Origin: Chaetoderma sp. LZ-2023a
Lineage: Eukaryota > Mollusca > Caudofoveata > Chaetodermatida > Chaetodermatidae
Reading direction: 5' to 3'
Length of the DNA stretch: 64,000 nt
Assembly: GCA_034401795.1 (NCBI GenBank)
Contig: CM067370.1
Span: 101,932,028 to 101,996,027 of the forward strand
Shown: piece after piece, positions 50,350 through 59,839 of the stretch
Numbering within the stretch: position 1 is the stretch's first letter
Layout of the letters: each line of letters starts with the position of its first letter
Translations under genes and position numbers: made by a program
The notes under the pieces: generated by a model
What the model was told of the DNA's origin: nothing
Database searches by the model: none
Seen by the model: the letters and a program-made list of their open reading frames with translations, nothing else

Positions 50350-50520
50350 TCATCTGCAGGAGGAATGATAAACATAGTCGATGTACTTCCCCGCAGCAGA
50401 GAGAGGGTTCGCATCATGGATACTAGGTCGAATGACTGTCAAACAGTCCCTTCGAGGATCGGTGTGGTGCGAGGCCACGGGTTCAACTGCCCCATCTGGA
50501 TGCTGTACATACTGCTGCAT
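50350..50520 (-). CDS. Small ORF downstream of polB-A
   Basis: A 56-residue frame beginning MQQYVQHPDG. Its ATG follows directly on TTTAAACA (50,520-50,528), with a second TTTAAAT 24 bp further upstream. That layout almost copies the start of the gene at 57,668. No domain is recognised. The downstream end lies just before an HP-B copy, so the gene may be truncated. The promoter-like match is the main support. It could also be chance. Confidence 0.4.
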   Translation of the reverse strand: MQQYVQHPDGAVEPVASHHTDPRRDCLTVIRPSIHDANPLSAAGKYIDYVYHSSCR

Positions 50521-50691
50521 TGTTTAAACGTCTAGCCATATACAGATTTAAACGGCGATGTTTCTCCAGCAGAGCGTCTTTGGAGGGCAGAAATGCAGCA
50601 CCACTTCCTCCACCTGGGGTGCTTATTTCAAGTAGACATCCTCCAGATCGTAAGCGCTGACTTGTGCTTCTGTCATTCCGACAGGTTGCCG

Positions 50692-53600
50692 TCATTCCGA
50701 CACGGTAGGCAGTACCACGTGATACTCGATGGGCTCAGTGTGGACACCATCTGGTAGCACATATCTCTTATCATAGTAGGCGGAGAGACCAAGTTTTTCC
50801 TGTTCATACGTCACCATACCCTGGTTGTGCAGACGGAGGCCTCGATTAGTGGCTCTGTCCACAACACCATGGAAGGTGCTGTAGAACCTCTGCCAGGAGA
50901 TGTCATTCTGCCGTTTAGACATTCCCTTGGTCGAGCATTTCACTTGCAAGTTTCTGCTGTTTCAGTGGTCTGTATTCTCCTCGTAGTAGCACTTGGAGCA
51001 GAGTGCAATACCACGAGTGCCTTCGAACTCGAGCTTGAACAATCCCGGAGTGCGGTTAGACCATTTGTCCCATGCCAACCAGTCCCGTTTGCAGGCCTCA
51101 TACTCCGTTCGCATCTCTGGGTGTATCACCTCTACGACGACGTTGGAGCCTGCTATGGTGATAAGGGTAGAATCAGTGACCATCTGCAGGTACTCGAAGC
51201 TGTCACGAGCTACGTAGTGGTCGAGGAAGTCATAGTAGAATTCCAGCATTTGCAGCTTCACCAGCTCGTATACTGCTATACCCACCTGGAAGGGGCGACG
51301 AATTGTGATTTTAGCCTTACGGCTCTGCAATTCGTAGGAATCACTGATCTACTCTAGATCCTCGAACCATGCGCTACACAAGACTCTGTCCACTGCTCAT
51401 TCATCCTTAGTGAAGCTCGTGTTGGTATGACGTTCTAATGCCTCGATCGCTTCCCATTATCACTGTTTCCGAGGAGTTTGAAGAGATCAGTCAACAAGGC
51501 TTTCCTTTCGTCAACATACCCGGTATGACATGCCTCAGTAACAGAGTCTAAAAACCATTCAAAAGGTTTCTGTGAGGTGTAGTCTATAGTGCGATAGATA
51601 GCAGTAATCTCTAACCCGTGGGCAAGGTACCACTTGAGAGTTGGTGCGTACAATACCCTCTTCTTACCAGAGAGTGCACCAACGAGCTTGCTAGTTGTAG
51701 ACCTTTGTCGACCTGTTTTATCAAGGTATGCAAGCATCTCCGAAGGTATAGCCTCTTCCGGGATCTCATGATTATAGAAGATGGAAGACATCTCCTCGAC
51801 CTTTGGCCATAACACTTTAGGTACCTCAATGTCGACCTCAGCAAACCCGAACCAATGATCCGCTAGCAGATCCTGCTTAAAGCGTTCAATATCACTGCTT
51901 ACACGGCCACCCCACTGTCGTACAGTTTCTTTACCACAAGGCATTGCTTGGGCCATGGTTGACAAATACAGAGCATTTGCATCATAACCAAGGAGACGTT
52001 GACATACTCGCTTACCTTGGTGAATTCGGCTAACCCCAGACTTGTGATATCTCATGAACACAATGCTCGGACCACCAACAACAGCACCCTTTAACATCTC
52101 GTAAGCTTCCTTGCCTGGAGAGTAAAGGCTAATATCCGGCTCATGTTCAGCAGTACCACGAAGTAAGTACTGAAGCAACACACCAGGAAGTGACACCGCA
52201 TCCTTCGGAATGTCACTACTTCATTCTGTGTAGAATTCTCGCATCTTCTCTAAGGCTTCAATGAACGGGCTAACATCCAAGTTGTTGTAATGTCACAACC
52301 AGTCAGCAAATGTCTTCATCCCCAGATCTGTGAATGTCTGCTTACAAGCTTTACACTCTGACAACTCAAGAAGGTAACCACCTTTGAGCTTGGACCACCA
52401 CGCAGCATAATCAGGTAGTCCAGGATAGTCAAGCTTCTCAGGTGAGTCGAACCATTCATAAGGTAGCCAGCACTTCTGTTGCATGCAGCCGTAGGCTTTG
52501 ATCCATTTCTCATAAGAAACCCCTGGGCCGAGGTAGTTGATTAACATCGAAAAACCTCAGTTCAAGCATAATGAGGAACATTGTCTGGCTAGGCTTCTTG
52601 ACGACTTTCACCGTTCCTTTGGATGAAGTAGTAAGTTCATCCACGAAGTACTTCTTAATGAGGTTAAGGTCGTACCGCCCAGAGTTCAACCCGAGCACAG
52701 GCACCTGGTCACACCACTCATTGATAAGTTGCTGCTGTCGTTTTGGTAACTTGTCCAAGTCTGCGGGTAGATACTGTGACCGAACCCTTGCACGGATCGT
52801 GGAGGCTCGTAGTTGGATCTCCTGCATGAACTCTGAGATCAGCACTTTGGAGTTAGCATTGCAGAGGTGAGTTGGCGAGCTTGCGCTAACATCTAAAGAG
52901 CAGCCGACTCACACTGAGATTGGTATGTGGGCACCCTCGATCGTGAGACCCTCTGTATGGTGGGTCTTGATCCCATCTAGAAAGGCTTCAAAGTCATAGA
53001 CAATAAAGTGTGGGTATGGTACTGTCTGCACAGGGGTGTGGACGCTTGGACAGCATTTTATACAGCACTCCCACTGTACCACAAGCGTGCGTCCAGATTC
53101 TCTCAGTTTCACGTCTCTCGCGACCGCCTTGCGGTATCTTTGATTAGCATCCTCACCTCGCTGGTGTTGTGAACATCCATGCCAGTGACAGACATGAAAC
53201 TGGTACACGGTGTCGGTTGTCGGATCATAACCATCTACGGGAGCCCCCTCGATCCTACGCTCACCACCGTGACCACACTTTACATGGTGTATATGAATTC
53301 CACGATTTCTCGACTCATATTCAATCAAATGAGTAGCCACAGAACTGGCCGGTTGGGATGGATAGAAGGCCTTCTCGTATGGTGACTGCGGTGCCACTAC
53401 CTTCTCCTCGGGGAAATCGATGGTCGTTTTTCCCCCTGTACAGTGGTCAGCATGGTGATGGAGACTACATGCTTGGGTGAACTGCTGTTGACAGTGCCCA
53501 CAGGTGAAAGTCTGGGCCAGCTTGGAGATGTCCTTAATGAAGAAGCCGTGGTGGTCATATACTCCAATGGTCATGATGCTCGGATATAGTGCAGGTTTCT

Positions 53601-54698
53601 TGGTCAGATGCAAGATTCCCTCTTCAGTGGGCTCATAAACACGAATCCCTGTCTTCGCAAATAACTCTACCTTGTCCAGCTGGTCTAGGGATGTCTTTGG
53701 TACGTCAGCCACAGGCCTGTTCAGGCCATAGAACTGTTTAACAAGCTCTCGTGCAGGAGTTGTACTTCTATCAGCTCTTGCACCCTGTTGGACTGCTAGG
53801 CATCTCCAGAGGCACATGTTATCTTTGTAGTGTAGGTATCGAGTGCCCCCATTCCCTTCCTCCATCGGAGCCAGACCGGGAGGGGGCCTGTCCATAGCAG
53901 AGGCTGGAAGTCGATGACAACCTTTGCTGCAATGTTGATTGATCGGATGAAGGCCCACGCGGTATTGGGCCGATCGATATTGTCTGGGTCGAGGCGGGCT
54001 TGCTCCCTGCCCTCCACCCACATCTGGGTATCTCCTAGGGTATTCATCCAGGGACTTCCTGGAGCATTCTTGTGGAAGAGCATTACCCTACCATCCTCGA
54101 TGTGGCGGATACGATAGGTGTGGGTATATCGAAGGTAGAAGACGTTCTGAACAGTCCGCAGCTTCTCCATGATCCGACCTGTAATGTCTCCTTCTAGCCC
54201 TTTGAAGAATGTCCAGCATACTGTTCGCCATCCTCTCTCCTCTGTCTCCCTCTCACCGAGATGCTCGTTGAGAATCTTCTGACCTTCTCGCCTCATACTC
54301 CAGGCTAGGGTTTCAGATCTCGGTCTCCTCATAAATCGTCTTATGATTTGGTGTAGAAGAGGTAGGCGTTCTTGTGGATGGCTTGCCATCCGAGTTGCTA
54401 CAGCTTTGGCCCATAAGCTGACATTCGTCTCCCCATACAACTGACAACTCTCACGGAGCAGCTGTGCCTTCTTGTGAGGGTTCCATGGATCCTCAGGGGT
54501 GAGCGCCGGAAACCTCCCTGTCTGTTTTGCTCGGGAGAGTTGCTTTAGCCACTCCTCGGCAAGGGCGGGGAGTAACTTTCGCCACTCCTCGGCATTGCCG
54601 TGCACAATCATCTGGAGCAGGTCGGCTTTGTGGGACTTAGAATAGCCTCTAAGACCGAATTGCTTTGCCATCACTCGAAGTTGTGTTGCAGTAACCAT
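50692..54698 (-). pseudogene. Protein-primed family-B DNA polymerase (polB-A), broken
   Basis: About 1,335 codons on the minus strand from ATG 54,698 to 50,692. Visible parts in order: a SAP-like helix pair (LRVMAKQFGLRGYSK, near residue 10); a C2HC/C2H2-like finger (CGHC...HHHADHC, about 53,450-53,510); a Vsr/restriction-endonuclease-like patch (TVYQFHVCHWHGC, about 53,175-53,215); exonuclease motif I (FIVYDFEAF, about 52,985); motif II (LNSGRYDLNLIKKYF, about 52,660-52,705); polymerase motif A (GYDANALYL, about 51,990); motif B (KLLGNSDNGK, about 51,460); motif C as QMVTDS (51,170-51,190); and the C-terminal thumb. In Polintons this enzyme copies the element from protein-primed ends. Breaks: frameshifts near 53,830, 52,550 and 51,445; stops at 52,909, 52,293, 52,221, 51,397, 51,349 and 50,962. 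Motif C has Val instead of its first Asp (codon 51,178-51,180). Confidence 0.88.
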
Positions 54699-54719
54699 GA
54701 TGCATAGTCTATATATTAT

Positions 54720-54726
54720 TCTCAAA
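54720..54726 (-). promoter_or_regulatory. TTTGAGA promoter-like motif before polB-A
   Basis: A one-base variant of TTTAAGA on the minus strand, followed by ATATATAG and then the polB-A ATG at 54,698. Confidence 0.4.
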
Positions 54727-54734
54727 TGCTTTCG

Positions 54735-55080
54735 GATAGCATTGCAGTGGATCCCCTCACACTGTGGAGTCCAAGGAAATAACTTGTATGATTACTTGGA
54801 TGACGAGTGTGATGAGTCTGTAGAAGTCTTACAGTGGGAAGAGGAGAGGGTGCAGGAGTGTAAATCGAAGAAATTCCACCAATGGCGGGCATACTATCAG
54901 AGTGACAAGGTCAAGTTCCAGATGTCATGGGTGCGAAAGCAACTGGCCCCTGACATTATGCCGGATGAGGGGTGTATGAGGGAGGTATGTCTCCACACCA
55001 ACAGTCTTGTTCAGTTCGCCAGGCTCTCGAAGCTGAATCCCACAATGACTCATCAGCAGATCTTACAGGTGATGGCATGA
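54735..55080 (+). CDS. Unknown gene with an RNase H-like hallmark at its start
   Basis: The open frame runs from 54,697 to 55,080. Its first part reads IALQWIPSHCGVQGNN (about 54,737-54,785), which is the hallmark around the catalytic His of the ribonuclease H domain in many retrotransposons. The rest is acidic, then Arg/Lys/Gln-rich (VRKQLAPDIMPDE) and resembles nothing I know. The stop at 55,078-55,080 is 2 bp before the TTTAAGA of the next gene, so the 3' part is likely a genuine element gene. The 5' part may be a retrotransposon scrap fused to it at the junction with polB-A. The start is uncertain. Confidence 0.45.
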
Positions 55081-55081
55081 G

Positions 55082-55088
55082 TTTAAGA
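55082..55088 (+). promoter_or_regulatory. TTTAAGA promoter-like motif
   Basis: It lies 12 bp before ATG 55,101, with GATATAG in between. Confidence 0.6.
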
Positions 55089-55100
55089 ACTAGATATAGC

Positions 55101-55718
55101 ATGGCTAAATCGGAGTGGCGAAAGCAGCTTGAACTATATCCCGCCCTGGCAGCTGAGGATGGTGATAAAGTCCATGGCTGGCGACTCCAGCAGATTGACA
55201 CCATCAGACAGAATCTCGTCCACGAGACAGAAAAGTACCACAGAATATGCAGGCAATATAAAACAGCTTACAACAGTCTAGCATGCACAACAACAGCTGT
55301 GGGTGTGATTGGATCCAGTGCTGGTATGGCCGTCGTTGCCACCCTCGCTACAGGGGCTGGTGCTATCATCGCTATCCCGCTGGGTGGTGTGACCCTTGCC
55401 GCTACTGTCCTGGCTACGGGATTGGTGGTTGGACAGCGTCAGATCACCAGAAAGCTGGAGAACCATGCTAAGTATGTAGCACTGGCACAGAGTGGCCTAC
55501 GGGCTATCGACGAGACTGTCAGCAGAGCTCTTGAGGATGGGCAGGTCAGTGATGAAGCGTACCACCATATATTGAAGCTCCAAACCCTGTACCGCACAGA
55601 GAAACCCAAAGTACGTCAGCAACACCTCAAAGACTCCAGTGAGCGGTTGGACATGGAGAAGTTAAAAAACAAGATGCTGCAGCGGGGCCGCATCGAAGAG
55701 CTCTACGGTGCCAAATAG
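55101..55718 (+). CDS. Two-helix membrane protein of the Polinton-like element
   Basis: An intact 205-residue frame. I choose ATG 55,101 (MAKSEWRKQL) over the longer frame from 54,972 because TTTAAGA and a TATA-like stretch precede it and because the upstream 43 codons overlap the previous gene. Residues about 1-65 are charged and helical. Two glycine/alanine-rich hydrophobic segments follow (about 68-105; GAIIAIPLGGVTLAATVLA lies in the second). The rest is a charged helical tail ending KNKMLQRGRIEEL. I recall similar proteins in invertebrate Polintons but no assigned function. A membrane-active or virion role is inference only. It is one of the few unbroken genes here. Confidence 0.72.
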   Translation: MAKSEWRKQLELYPALAAEDGDKVHGWRLQQIDTIRQNLVHETEKYHRICRQYKTAYNSLACTTTAVGVIGSSAGMAVVATLATGAGAIIAIPLGGVTLAATVLATGLVVGQRQITRKLENHAKYVALAQSGLRAIDETVSRALEDGQVSDEAYHHILKLQTLYRTEKPKVRQQHLKDSSERLDMEKLKNKMLQRGRIEELYGAK

Positions 55719-55747
55719 TATGTTGCATCTGTGGCTGGAACAGCAGC

Positions 55748-55754
55748 TTTAAGA
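55748..55754 (+). promoter_or_regulatory. TTTAAGA promoter-like motif
   Basis: It overlaps the ATG at 55,754, and CTATAGATGG follows. Confidence 0.6.
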
Positions 55755-57100
55755 TGACTGCTATAGATGGCATTCCCGACAAACCCCACAGCAATTGACA
55801 GGAGCCAACCGCCCCTCCTGGGTACACTCTGGACTCACTCGAGAGGTGGACTACATGGTCTCCTGGATGACATACTGGGCGTAACACCTATTTTGATCAC
55901 AATCGATGGGCGGTAACGCATCAGCTTCTCCATCAATCCACGACCACTGACCAACCTTGCAATCACCTTCAAGGATGCGAAGAAAGCTAATACCTGGATG
56001 GCAGGCCCGAATCTCTCATTATGGAACCAACAGCTGAACTTTGCCATGTGGTGTGCCACAGCAGGATGCTACGTCGGCGTGGGTTTGCTGCACCCCTATT
56101 CAGGTACCCCGAAGCTGTGCTCATTGCCAGCTGTTTCAGATTCCATGTGTACTACATGGTGAGATGAATCCTTCATGAGCTGGACACAAGCCTGCCTGAT
56201 ACGAATGTTTTCGTTAGCAGCCTGTCGGCACTGCTAGCTACAGCCTCTCAGCAGCCAGTAGACTCCAGCGAGAGTTCTACGCCAACTCAGACTATCGTTT
56301 CCATGGTGGAGACGACACCGGTCTACGCGTTATGTATGGCGACCCGAGACGAGACTACTCAGGCTTTCCCTATCAAACACCCCCAAAATCAGTCATTGGA
56401 AGACAGCTACATTCTCATTCGATCCAGACTCAGAGCCCGGAGCGAGGGTGCAGAATATGCACATAACCGGCATCAGGCAAGACAACCCAGATGCCTGGAA
56501 ATTCTTTATCCCCCACACAATCTCAGGGCTTACACCAGTGGGGGAATCAACCAGTCCTTAGAAACATTATGTTATTGTCTTCTGATGGCCCAGACCAAGC
56601 TGCACCACTCTATAGATGGGGTGAGTGGCAAAGAGGTGCAGGCTATGTTGAGCAGTCTCATCGAGGATACGCTTATCATTACAGACCCTAGCAGCCTCAT
56701 TGCCAAGTTCCAGCAAGCCTTACAGAAGGGCCGCCGCCAGCTGGACTTTGACACATCTCCACACCTGCAGCTTATTCTGAGTAACCTGATCGTGAATATT
56801 GAGGACCTGATGAGCAGCGGCTCTAACAACATGATAGTCAAGGGGAGTTCCCTCGGTGTCCATTTTGGGTTTAGCACTGACATCAACCCAGCTGCACATG
56901 TCATCGTAACCCCATGACACAAGCATCCCCGCAAACCAGCGTTCCGACTGTTGTTCCAATGCACAGAGTGCTGGACGACAAACGGCGACCTGTGCTGACA
57001 CCCACTACCCCCACCCAGCCGTGCTAGCAGGATGATAGCCCTACGAGTGGTGTCAGGTCTGGCTATTGCTGTGCTTATCACCAGTCTTCTCCGCCTCTAG
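55754..57100 (+). pseudogene. Putative capsid/virion protein, broken
   Basis: Coding character moves between frames from an ATG right after TTTAAGA to a TAG at 57,098. Recognisable pieces are: LWNQQLNFAMWCATAGC (about 56,018-56,068); FRFHVYYMV (about 56,139-56,165); NMHITGIRQDNPDAWKFF (about 56,455-56,505); an open tail part (56,548-56,917) with SNNMIVKGSSLG; a Pro/Thr-rich linker (56,918-57,010); and a single hydrophobic end segment (57,031-57,097). This order, with a Pro/Thr linker and C-terminal membrane segment, resembles a large structural protein that I associate with Polintons. Calling it a capsid protein is an inference and no structure was tested. There are at least four frame changes, and a stop at 55,796. 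Confidence 0.5.
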
Positions 57101-57127
57101 TAGTTCAAGCTCTTCAAGCAATAGATC

Positions 57128-57636
57128 TTACGGTGTGGGAGTCATAGCAAATGAGATTTCCTGAACTAGCCTGGCCCGCCCGACAGCTCCCAAACATGCT
57201 GTCAGTATACACACCCAAAGACTGTATAGGTCGGTGGTACAGCCTTTTCCCAGCTTGTAGTTGCACAGAGCCATATTCACCTCAGAGTCGGGGGATGCCA
57301 TGGATGCCTGCAGCTGCTGAAACACATCCGACAGATACTCCCAATCCGTGTAGAATCCCTTAGTATGCAGGAGCTGCTCGATGATACTGCTGCCCAAAAT
57401 AAGGTATTCGACAAAACAGATCTGCCCTTACCAAGTCCTAGGTATAGCTTCACAGCTGTCAGCTCCTCTGTTACCTCTGTGTTAGAGAGCTGGACGAGCT
57501 CATCTGGTGACTTCTTCTTATAGTCCTTCAATTCGGTGTGGAAGATGTCATGGATATTCCCCGAGTACCAATCTAATCAGCTAACAGATGCAGACTGGGT
57601 AGATCTGCCTGCGCTCTCGAGGTAGGATGTACACAT
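57128..57636 (-). pseudogene. Unknown minus-strand gene of the element
   Basis: About 170 codons from ATG 57,636, which overlaps the TTTAAA palindrome shared with the divergent gene at 57,668. It contains an in-frame TGA (57,577-57,579) and a frameshift near 57,400. The middle part is charged (LKDYKKKSPDELVQL), followed by FYTDWEYLSDVFQQLQASM. No domain recognised. Coding-like composition and position between supported genes are the evidence. Confidence 0.5.
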
Positions 57637-57666
57637 TTAAATGCATTATATACTCAGGGCTTAAAC
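57636..57666. promoter_or_regulatory. Divergent promoter-like region (TTTAAAT ... TTAAAC)
   Basis: TTTAAAT (57,636-57,642), TATATA, and CTTAAAC (57,660-57,666) separate a leftward gene (ATG 57,636) from a rightward one (ATG 57,668). A very similar arrangement occurs on the minus strand at 50,520-50,552. Confidence 0.55.
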
Positions 57667-57667
57667 A

Positions 57668-57979
57668 ATGACGTCAATGGTACAGATTGTAAAGCAACTC
57701 CCGGAGAGCCAGGCGAGTCTCCAGAATGTGGCCATGGTAAAGATGGTGGGTGGTAATGAGGTTATTCCTGTTGCTGGAGCCGCTGTCCTCGCTACAGTGG
57801 CGAGTACGGTTGTCGACCACTGTCTAGGAATAACACATCCCATCGCAAAGTTTGCCATAGGTGGCACCTCCTATACTGTTGCCGCCAAGATTATGGACGA
57901 ACGCATTCCTCTAATGGAAGCCACGGTTCTAGGGCTAGCGATGAATGCTGTGGCTGAGATCATCATGGCCTATGTTTAA
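57668..57979 (+). CDS. Small membrane protein of the element
   Basis: An intact 103-residue frame starting MTSMVQIV right after TTAAACA. A hydrophobic segment at about residues 32-50 (VIPVAGAAVLATVASTVV) and others at about 59-72 and 84-102 suggest two to three membrane helices. A His/Gly-Thr patch lies between them (THPIAKFAIGGTSY). Not recognised as a named family. The stop is 1 bp before the next TTTAAGA. Confidence 0.65.
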   Translation: MTSMVQIVKQLPESQASLQNVAMVKMVGGNEVIPVAGAAVLATVASTVVDHCLGITHPIAKFAIGGTSYTVAAKIMDERIPLMEATVLGLAMNAVAEIIMAYV

Positions 57980-57980
57980 C

Positions 57981-57987
57981 TTTAAGA
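57981..57987 (+). promoter_or_regulatory. TTTAAGA promoter-like motif
   Basis: It overlaps ATG 57,987. CTATACATAATGG follows, offering a second in-frame ATG. Confidence 0.6.
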
Positions 57988-58124
57988 TGCTATACATAAT
58001 GGAAGCCTGGCAGGTTCATGAGACAACACTCGCCTACGAGGCATGGTGTGCTGTTCCAGAGTCGGTAGCACTTAGTCCACGGACTGAGGATTTCCAATAC
58101 ATAGAAATGGTGGTTAGCCCATAA
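57987..58124 (+). CDS. Short ORF, 45 residues
   Basis: It reads MLYIMEAWQV to a TAA at 58,122. It is acidic, without a hydrophobic stretch. Its place directly behind a TTTAAGA motif is the main reason to list it. It could be the start of a longer broken gene. Confidence 0.4.
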   Translation: MLYIMEAWQVHETTLAYEAWCAVPESVALSPRTEDFQYIEMVVSP

Positions 58125-58231
58125 GGCATGCCCATGTAGGGAGGGCCAGTACCTGGAGCATTCTTACTTATTTCCTTGGCCCACCGCATGGTCTACCTAT
58201 GCCCACCTATTCCACTGGTGATAAGACTAGG

Positions 58232-58238
58232 TTTAAGA
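58232..58238 (+). promoter_or_regulatory. TTTAAGA promoter-like motif
   Basis: It lies 3 bp before ATG 58,242 and decides the start of that gene. Confidence 0.6.
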
Positions 58239-58241
58239 CAT

Positions 58242-58709
58242 ATGCAACCACCAGCAATGTCTCTGTCACTCACAGACCTAGAGAGCAAAGAACTAGGTGA
58301 TCTCACTCACTTGGGCGAGGCACGCCTCGGTTCAGAGGACACTGTTACCCCTATCTCCTTCCTAGACTTCGATGAGAAGGGAGAACCTCGAGAGATCCGA
58401 AGTACCATCCCAGCCAGAGATCTCATCGGAAACACTGACACGGTAGGACAATCAGCCATCAACAAGGCCAAGACTGTATACAAGGGAATGGGCATCAAAG
58501 ACAGGGCAGTGATGCTCGGTATGCTCGGAGTCGATGAGGCTGGTGCCATCAAGGTTATGGCCGAGTCCTATGCACAGGACCTGGTTAAGGATTTCCTGAA
58601 ACCACGGAGCTCATTCCAACAACATGGGGAGAATCTCAAGGTGGGCACCCTCGACCTGAGCCATATCATGGTGAATGGGACAACGAGAATCCAGCCTCCA
58701 ACTACCTGA
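58242..58709 (+). CDS. Unknown 155-residue protein of the element
   Basis: An intact frame. I place the start at ATG 58,242 (MQPPAMSLSL) because of the adjacent TTTAAGA, although the open frame extends further upstream. The product is soluble and mixed-charge. It has an acidic first half (ESKELGDLTHLGEARLGSED), a central segment FLDFDEKGEPREI, and an alanine/methionine-rich helical part (DRAVMLGMLGVDEAGAIKVM). No known domain. Neighbouring the ATPase, it may be a virion component, which is inference only. Confidence 0.62.
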   Translation: MQPPAMSLSLTDLESKELGDLTHLGEARLGSEDTVTPISFLDFDEKGEPREIRSTIPARDLIGNTDTVGQSAINKAKTVYKGMGIKDRAVMLGMLGVDEAGAIKVMAESYAQDLVKDFLKPRSSFQQHGENLKVGTLDLSHIMVNGTTRIQPPTT

Positions 58710-58740
58710 GGTGAAGAAGTCAGGGTTTTTCAACCTGCCA

Positions 58741-58747
58741 TTTAAGA
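58741..58747 (+). promoter_or_regulatory. TTTAAGA promoter-like motif
   Basis: It lies 13 bp before ATG 58,761, with CATAATAAGC between. Confidence 0.6.
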
Positions 58748-58760
58748 TCACATAATAAGC

Positions 58761-59526
58761 ATGGTTGCTCGAGCTTGCTTCATATGGATACTCGAGGTGA
58801 TAGACACTTCGGGCACTGACACAGGCCCTCTTCGTTACCGTCTCAGCTGATCTTGGGATTTCATGCTTGACGCCTCTATTGCATCCTTCATATCCGCTGG
58901 TGGTACAACGCTAGCAACACTGCAGGCAAAAGAGCTGGTACAGGAAGTACTGCCATTTAGTATCCCAGATATAGACGAGGCTACGGCTGAAGAGCTTCTG
59001 ACCATCCTGCTGACCAGATGATACTGGTCAGGTGGTGCTGATCATTGCCCCATCAGGACACGGGAAAAACATCTTGCTGTGGGCCCTGCTCGCCAAACAT
59101 CTTCAGTCTCAATACATTCTCCTGGTGGTCGACAATAACGATTAGTGGCACACTGGTCCAATCACCAAGACGCACAACGTGCAGGCACTGATGGAAATGC
59201 TGCTCGTGGCTCGACTTAGTGAATGACTTGTTCTAGTTATTGACGACCCCGCGATGGACCAGAAGCCAGTCACATACCTCAGCAACATCACCCGATGCAT
59301 TCCTCAGACCAAGATCACTGTCTTCATCCTCTTTCAGAAGTACACCCTTGTATCGCCAGATATCCGGCACAATGCGAGGCTCCTGTACTTTAGCTCGAAG
59401 AGTGGTTGTGCCCTGCTTGAGACGATATATGACAGCCTGACCCTCAAGGAGACCAAGCAAGATTTCATCTGGCTGATTGCTGTCTCTATCAACAGAAAAC
59501 GAAGTCATATGGCCTACTCCGGCTAA
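58761..59526 (+). pseudogene. Genome-packaging ATPase (FtsK/HerA type), broken
   Basis: About 255 codons, the size I expect for Polinton packaging ATPases. Walker A reads APSGHGKN (59,047-59,070), Walker B reads LVLVIDDP (59,227-59,250), and the C-terminal part (59,254-59,526) includes LSNITRCIPQTK and VFILFQKYTLVSPDIRHNA. In the family the enzyme drives DNA into the capsid. Breaks: TGA at 58,848, a frameshift near 59,015, TAG at 59,143 and TGA at 59,224. The final Walker A Ser/Thr is Asn here, which would also weaken nucleotide binding. Confidence 0.82.
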
Positions 59527-59770
59527 CCAGTGGCCACGAGGATCTCGAGTTGGTGGTCGATGTTCTGTGCCACCTCAGAGGAAGGGACATCCTGCCTAAC
59601 CATGGCAACCAGCTCAGCTGTAATGTTGGGAACCTGCTCGGAGAGCCAGGGGGCACTCAACCGGTTGGAGTAACCGTATAGCCATGTACATTTCTCGCAA
59701 AATGGAGGTACTCAGCTTGATCACGCATAGAGCATAACTCCAGCAGCTGTTCCAGCTACCACCACAGCTC

Positions 59771-59839
<69 letters not shown>

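Larger units (their letters stand above)
50350..54698 (-). mobile_element. Polinton-like element, left part (polB-A module)
   Basis: This covers a small ORF and the polB-A pseudogene, both leftward. Composition changes from AT-rich to GC-richer close to 50.35 kb. I could not identify a terminal inverted repeat or target duplication, because the right end of the element is outside the window. Confidence 0.6.

Noticed and set aside
50461..50485. tRNA-like GGTTCAA word near 50,475
   Set aside because: No acceptor or anticodon stem can be built around it.
50827..51357. 176-residue plus-strand frame opposite polB-A
   Set aside because: It is antisense to the conserved polymerase C-terminal region and reflects its codon bias.
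50827..53385. Possibility that TGA is read as an amino acid in the element (recoded genetic code)
   Set aside because: TGA stops are common, but TAG stops and frameshifts occur in the same genes, so ordinary decay explains the pattern better.
54972..55100. N-terminal extension of the membrane-protein gene to 54,972
   Set aside because: It overlaps the preceding gene. The ATG at 55,101 has the TTTAAGA/TATA leader shared by other genes.
55627..57081. Minus-strand frames opposite the capsid-like gene
   Set aside because: They are shadows of the plus-strand coding blocks, with no motif of their own.
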